This document shows, one piece after another, positions 7,885-10,895 of a stretch of 10,895 bases of DNA; the stretch's first letter is position 1; every line of letters begins with the position of its first letter. Location of the stretch: the NCBI GenBank assembly GCA_013696425.1, contig JACCYP010000291.1:1-10895 (forward strand). The letters run 5' to 3'. Made by a program: the position numbers and the translations under genes. The DNA comes from Thermoleophilaceae bacterium. GTDB taxonomy: Bacteria; Actinomycetota; Thermoleophilia; Solirubrobacterales; Thermoleophilaceae. Under the pieces are notes generated by a model. That model was not told the origin of the DNA. It did no database searches and worked only from the letters and a program-made list of their open reading frames with translations.

Positions 7885-9044
7885 CCGTGCGTAAGCTCGC
7901 AAGTCTCACCCTGCTCGTCTTCGCCATGCTCCTCCCGGCCTCCGCCGGGGCGGAGGTCTTCGAGTGGAAGGACACCTTCCAGTCGGGCGCGGGGAACAAG
8001 GGCCCCTTCGGCCAGGTCACGGGCCTTGCCACCGACGATGCCGGGCGCGTCTACGTGGCCGACTGGATCGCCGGGCGGGTGGAGATCTATGACAACGCCG
8101 AGGCCGGCAACAAGTACCTGCGCACGCTCACGGTGAAGATCGGCCGTCCCAACGGCGTGTGGGTCGACAACCGCCAGCGCGTCTACGTCTCCGACGGCGA
8201 GGATGAGTCCGTCGCCTTCTTCGACCGCTACAACCACGACCTCCAGTACCGCCGCGAGTTCGGCGGCGCCGGCACCGAGCTCAACAGGATGGCCGGGCCA
8301 CGCGCGGTCACCACCGACAGGGGCAACGGCATCTTCGTGGTCGAGCGCGACAACGCGCGGATCCAGTACTTCAAGCCAAAGGGCGGCAAGACGCTCGGCT
8401 TCGCCGCCTTCGGCACCGGCGACGCCGGGGACTTCATGTCGCCCGAGGGCGTCGTGCGCGAGGGTGATGACCGCTTTTACGTGACAAACGACGACCCGGT
8501 CGAGGGCCGGGTGCGCGTGTACGACAAGCGCGGCAAGGCGATCCGCGACCTCGCCGGCCCCGGCAATGGCTTCGGCCAGGTCTCGAGCCCGCGCGGAATA
8601 GTGCGCGATCCCGCCGGCCGGATCCTCGTGGTCGACGCCGGCAACGGCCGCGTCCAGATCTTCTCCTCGTTTGCGTCGGGCAACCAGTTCCTCGGCGCCA
8701 TCGGCATCCCGGGCGCCGGCAACGGCCAGCTCTCCGAACCGAACGGCATCACCGTCGCGCCCGGGGCGAACCTCTACGTCGGAGACACCGGCAACGGCCG
8801 GGTCGTGCGGATCAAGTACGACGACGCCGATGACGACGGCGCGTTGGACGCGCGGGACAACTGCAGGGGCCTCCACAACCCCAGCCAGACCGACACGGAC
8901 AAGGACGGCAAGGGCGACGCCTGCGACGAGGACATCGACAACGACGGCAAGCCAAACGGCGCCGACAAGTGCCCGCGCGAGAAGCCGCGGGTCGATCGAA
9001 ACAACGACGGCTGCTTCGACATTCCGGTCAAGCGCCGCCGCTGA
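7881..9044 (+). CDS. Secreted NHL-repeat six-bladed propeller with thrombospondin type 3 calcium-binding tail
   Basis: The 387-residue product begins with a signal peptide (KLASLTLLVFAMLLPASAGA, about 5-24, likely cut before E25). Six NHL repeats then run from about 40 to 313, each with the pattern P-x-G-(I/V) ... (I/L/V)-(Y/F/L)-V-x-(D/E) ... (R/V)-(I/V). Six repeats are enough for one closed propeller. Residues about 314-380 are thrombospondin type 3-like: acidic DxDxDG loops (DADDDG, DTDKDG, DIDNDG, DRNNDG) with C328, C348, C364 and C378, expected to bind calcium and form disulfides outside the cell. The protein ends in a basic VKRRR with no sortase motif. The TTG at 7881 overlaps the cyclase stop (TTGA); a GTG at 7887 in frame would remove only two residues. 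NHL propellers usually bind proteins or other ligands; no enzyme motif is seen and the ligand is unknown. Confidence 0.9.
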   Translation: MTVRKLASLTLLVFAMLLPASAGAEVFEWKDTFQSGAGNKGPFGQVTGLATDDAGRVYVADWIAGRVEIYDNAEAGNKYLRTLTVKIGRPNGVWVDNRQRVYVSDGEDESVAFFDRYNHDLQYRREFGGAGTELNRMAGPRAVTTDRGNGIFVVERDNARIQYFKPKGGKTLGFAAFGTGDAGDFMSPEGVVREGDDRFYVTNDDPVEGRVRVYDKRGKAIRDLAGPGNGFGQVSSPRGIVRDPAGRILVVDAGNGRVQIFSSFASGNQFLGAIGIPGAGNGQLSEPNGITVAPGANLYVGDTGNGRVVRIKYDDADDDGALDARDNCRGLHNPSQTDTDKDGKGDACDEDIDNDGKPNGADKCPREKPRVDRNNDGCFDIPVKRRR

Positions 9045-9053
9045 GCGCCAGCG

Positions 9054-9203
9054 CTACTTGCGGCGCCGGCGTACGCGACCGAACAAGCTGCGCCGCTCGT
9101 TCTCGAGGATCCAGATGGACTTCGGCAGCTTCGGTATCAAGTCCGGGTGGGGGTAGCCGTTCTTCGACCGAGGCTCTGGCCCCTCTTGAGGTGGCTTCGG
9201 CAT
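9054..9203 (-). CDS. Small basic protein, 49 residues, unknown function
   Basis: A minus-strand ORF runs from an ATG at 9203-9201 to a TAG at 9056-9054. It begins 2 bases after the stop of the upstream membrane-protein gene, a spacing typical of coupled genes. The product is hydrophilic: a Pro-rich N-terminus (MPKPPQEGPEPRSKNGYPHP), a central LIPKLPKSIWILENERRSL and a strongly basic end (FGRVRRRRK). It has no cysteine, membrane helix or recognised domain. The basic end could contact nucleic acid or acidic lipid, but that is speculation. It ends 9 bases from the convergent stop of the NHL gene. Support comes from position, start and continuity; chance occurrence remains possible for so short an ORF in high-GC DNA. 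Confidence 0.5.
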   Translation of the reverse strand: MPKPPQEGPEPRSKNGYPHPDLIPKLPKSIWILENERRSLFGRVRRRRK

Positions 9204-9205
9204 GT

Positions 9206-9682
9206 TCACGAGGCTAACACCGCCGCGGCTGCCAATCCGGCGGTCTCCGCCGCGATGGCTACAAGAGTGAGTTCGAGGTAGAGCGCAAGCCGAGCGACGG
9301 CTACTCCGTTCGCCTCTTCACGTGCCTCGAGCTCCTCGGCCAGCGCGAGATCGACCTGGGGCTGCTCGACGCTCTCCTGTTTCCAGAGTGCGCGGTACGC
9401 AGCCGCCGGTTTCAGACTGAAGCCCAGCGCGTCCGGACGAAGAAGTTGCACCGCAAACAAGAGGGTCGCGACGCAAGCCAAGAGGCCGACACCAGCTGTG
9501 ATTGTCTCGAGCCAGCCTTCAGGGTGCGGACCTCGAAAGACGGGCGCGGCAAGAAGGGAGGCGATCACTGCGCCGACGCCGAGGAGAGCCGCTCCGCGCG
9601 TGCGGACCTCCCTCACCCGGCGCTCCTGCTCGGCCAGTGCCGCAACCCCAAGCTCGTAGATGCGCGCTTCGAAGCCGGGCAT
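9206..9682 (-). CDS. Three-helix integral membrane protein, unknown function
   Basis: The 158-residue product begins with an amphipathic, charged helix (ELGVAALAEQERRVREVRTR, 10-29). Two membrane helices follow at about 31-48 and 60-83. A polar segment of about 45 residues then contains an acidic helix (LALAEELEAREEANG, 117-131). A third hydrophobic helix (about 132-157) reaches the C-terminus. I do not recognise a named family. The layout resembles uncharacterised small actinobacterial membrane proteins and, loosely, the two-helix membrane effectors seen in some defence loci, but no partner nucleotide-signalling gene is beside it. Hydrophobic segments make this strand, not the overlapping plus-strand frames, the coding one. 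It opens a probable two-gene minus-strand unit with the 49-residue ORF. The start has only a weak GGAG about 13 bases upstream. Confidence 0.75.
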   Translation of the reverse strand: MPGFEARIYELGVAALAEQERRVREVRTRGAALLGVGAVIASLLAAPVFRGPHPEGWLETITAGVGLLACVATLLFAVQLLRPDALGFSLKPAAAYRALWKQESVEQPQVDLALAEELEAREEANGVAVARLALYLELTLVAIAAETAGLAAAAVLAS

Positions 9683-9754
9683 TCCCGCAGTCTGGCTCCG
9701 ACGCGTTGGCGACGTTCCGTTCGCCGTGCAATGGCGCAGGACCGTTGCCGCGGA

Positions 9755-9779
9755 GTTGCGAGACCGTCACGCTCGCAAC
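9755..9779. repeat. Perfect 8-bp inverted repeat in the divergent intergenic region
   Basis: GTTGCGAG at 9755-9762 is exactly the reverse complement of CTCGCAAC at 9772-9779, with a 9-base spacer. It lies in the 147-base gap (9683-9829) between the divergently transcribed membrane-protein gene and the thiamine-diphosphate enzyme gene, about 50 bases before the latter's ATG. The arrangement fits an operator for a dimeric regulator. A transcribed stem-loop is the alternative, although no T-run follows to make it a terminator. The repeat itself is certain; its function is inference. Confidence 0.45.
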
Positions 9780-9813
9780 GATTCGCGTGCGACGGCGCTG
9801 GGCGGGGACGCAG

Positions 9814-9819
9814 TAGGCT
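9814..9819 (+). promoter_or_regulatory. Possible -10 element (TAGGCT) for the 9830 gene
   Basis: TAGGCT fits the actinobacterial TANNNT -10 pattern and ends 10 bases before the ATG at 9830. That would place transcription start within a few bases of the codon and so give a leaderless or nearly leaderless mRNA. This agrees with the absence of a Shine-Dalgarno site there. No good -35 box is visible about 17 bases upstream, so this is a weak call. Confidence 0.22.
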
Positions 9820-9829
9820 CGCGCTTCGC

Positions 9830-10895
9830 ATGGCGGTCGAGGACGCAACGGCTTCGCAGGTTCACGGAGGAAGGCTGGTGGCCCAGCGGCTGCGCGCGCA
9901 CGGCGTCACGAAGCTCTTCACCCTCTCCGGCGGCCATCTCTTCTCGATCTACGACGGCTGCCGTGAGGAGGGCATCGACATCGTCGACGTCCGCCACGAG
10001 CAGACGGCCGGGTTTGCAGCCGAGGGGTGGGCGAAGGCGACGCGCCAGACCGGTGTTTGTGCGTTGACCGCCGGGCCGGGGGTCACGAACGGCATGTCGG
10101 CTCTCGGCTCGTCGCTGATGAACGGCTCGCCGGTGGTCGCCCTGGGCGGGCGCGCGCCGGGGTTCCGGTGGGGGCAGGGGTCGCTGCAGGAGATCGACCA
10201 CATTCCTTTTGTGGCGCCGCTGACGCGCAGCGCCGCGACGGCTGCCACCACGGCAGAGATTCCCGGGTTGGTCGACGCCGCGTTCCTCGCCGCGTCCGGG
10301 CCGCCCTCGGGCCCCGCCTTCGTCGATTTCCCGTTGGATCAGGTGTTCATGGAGGGCCAGCCGGTTTCTTCCGCCGTCGAGCCGGGGCCGGTGGCGAAGG
10401 TGCCCGACGTGTCGGTGGTCGGACAGCTGCTGGCGCGGGCGGAGCGGCCGGTGATCATGGCCGGCACGGGGCTCTACTGGGCGCATGGGGAGGACGAGCT
10501 GCAGCAGCTCTCGGAGCAGCTCGGGATCCCAGTGCTGCTCAATGGGCTCGCGCGCGGGTGCCTGCCGGCCGATCATGCGAACTTCTTCTCGCGCGCGCGA
10601 GGTGCTGCGTTGAAGGGCGCCGATCTCGCGCTCGTGATCGGCGTGCCGATGGACTTCCGGCTCGGTTTCGGCGGCTCGTTCGGCGATGAGACCGAAATCG
10701 TCGTGATCGGTTCGTCGGCGCCGGAGAACCCGCACCCGCGCGAGGTGGCCGCGGAGCTGTACGGGGACGTGCCCGCTGTCCTCGATGCGCTGCGCGACGC
10801 GGCGACTCCTGCGCCGGATCGGTCGGGGTGGATCGCGGGGCTGCGAGAGGAGGAGACGTCCAAGCGCGAGGGGGAGAAGGCGGATCTCGCCGACG
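9830..10895 (+). CDS. Thiamine-diphosphate enzyme, IlvG-like acetolactate synthase large-subunit homologue (3' truncated)
   Basis: The frame is open from the ATG at 9830 to the window edge, giving 355 residues of a protein usually about 540-560 long. The N-terminal pyrimidine-binding domain (about 11-175) has the catalytic glutamate E57 in VRHEQTAGFAAEGWAK and the GPGVTNG loop (82-88). The central domain (about 190-325) includes RPVIMAGTGLYWAHG and VGVP-type strands. The diphosphate-binding domain, with its GDG motif, would lie beyond the edge. TLSGGHLFSIYDG (31-43) and GSLQEIDHIPFVAP (117-130) match my recollection of mycobacterial IlvG (Rv1820) rather than the biosynthetic IlvB, whose corresponding loop reads G-Y-P-G-G. 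The reaction may therefore be acetolactate synthesis or a related 2-hydroxyacyl-CoA lyase/decarboxylase step. It is divergent from the minus-strand pair, and no regulatory subunit gene is visible. Confidence 0.88.
   Translation, partial: MAVEDATASQVHGGRLVAQRLRAHGVTKLFTLSGGHLFSIYDGCREEGIDIVDVRHEQTAGFAAEGWAKATRQTGVCALTAGPGVTNGMSALGSSLMNGSPVVALGGRAPGFRWGQGSLQEIDHIPFVAPLTRSAATAATTAEIPGLVDAAFLAASGPPSGPAFVDFPLDQVFMEGQPVSSAVEPGPVAKVPDVSVVGQLLARAERPVIMAGTGLYWAHGEDELQQLSEQLGIPVLLNGLARGCLPADHANFFSRARGAALKGADLALVIGVPMDFRLGFGGSFGDETEIVVIGSSAPENPHPREVAAELYGDVPAVLDALRDAATPAPDRSGWIAGLREEETSKREGEKADLAD

Noticed and set aside
7818..8876. Minus-strand open frame (352 codons) opposite the NHL gene
   Set aside because: The product is Ala/Val/Asp/His-rich without domain features, whereas the plus strand encodes a signal peptide, six NHL repeats and calcium loops.
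9032..9066. Possible bidirectional terminator between the convergent NHL and 49-residue genes (GCGCCGC at 9032-9038 against GCGGCGC at 9060-9066)
   Set aside because: The stem is 7 bp with a 21-base loop, there is no T-run on either strand, and such GC-only pairings arise easily by chance here.
9206..9682. Membrane protein as a nucleotide-signalling defence effector
   Set aside because: Only the loose helix layout is similar. No cyclic-oligonucleotide synthase or other defence gene is adjacent, and the cyclase nearby is a standard membrane adenylate cyclase on the opposite strand.
9502..9816. Plus-strand open frame (104 codons) over the minus-strand membrane protein and intergenic region
   Set aside because: It is Arg/Ala/Ser-rich shadow sequence. 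The minus strand encodes three well-formed hydrophobic helices instead.
9767..10735. Minus-strand open frame (322 codons) opposite the thiamine-diphosphate enzyme
   Set aside because: The plus-strand frame has recognised catalytic motifs over the whole stretch. The minus frame is Arg/His/Pro-rich with no domain.

Overview
The window is high-GC DNA with a strong G/C bias at third codon positions, densely packed genes and frequent GTG/TTG starts. Together with a multi-gene MCE locus, a Mycobacterium-type six-helix HAMP adenylate cyclase and an actinobacterial IlvG-like enzyme, this points to an actinobacterium. The class Thermoleophilia (Solirubrobacterales-like) is my best guess. That placement is an inference from gene content and style; there is no rRNA or marker gene here.

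Bases 1-9044 form one plus-strand gene train. It opens with the tail of a gene that is probably another MCE protein (to 182). Four complete MCE/MlaD-domain proteins follow (182-1780, 1781-3424, 3421-4794, 4794-6314). Each has one N-terminal membrane helix, an MCE domain of about 80 residues, a long helical stalk and a distinct C-terminal tail. Their junctions overlap by 1-4 bases or abut, so translation is probably coupled. This looks like the distal part of an mce lipid-transport operon; the YrbE/MlaE permease genes and the first MCE genes would lie upstream, outside the window.

After a 25-base gap the same strand carries a membrane adenylate cyclase (6340-7884: six helices, HAMP, class IIIb catalytic domain with all key residues). 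A secreted six-bladed NHL propeller with a C-terminal calcium-binding thrombospondin type 3 tail (7881-9044) overlaps it by 4 bases. The layout suggests, but does not prove, a lipid importer co-expressed with a cAMP-producing membrane sensor and an exported propeller protein. This is the most interesting part of the window.

Bases 9054-9682 hold a minus-strand pair converging on the train: a three-helix membrane protein of unknown function (9206-9682) and, 2 bases after its stop, a 49-residue basic small protein (9054-9203). A 147-base divergent intergenic region (9683-9829) contains a perfect 8-bp inverted repeat. From 9830 to the right edge runs the first part of a thiamine-diphosphate enzyme of the acetolactate synthase superfamily, open at the window end. 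I saw no rRNA, tRNA, CRISPR array, insertion sequence or convincing terminator.
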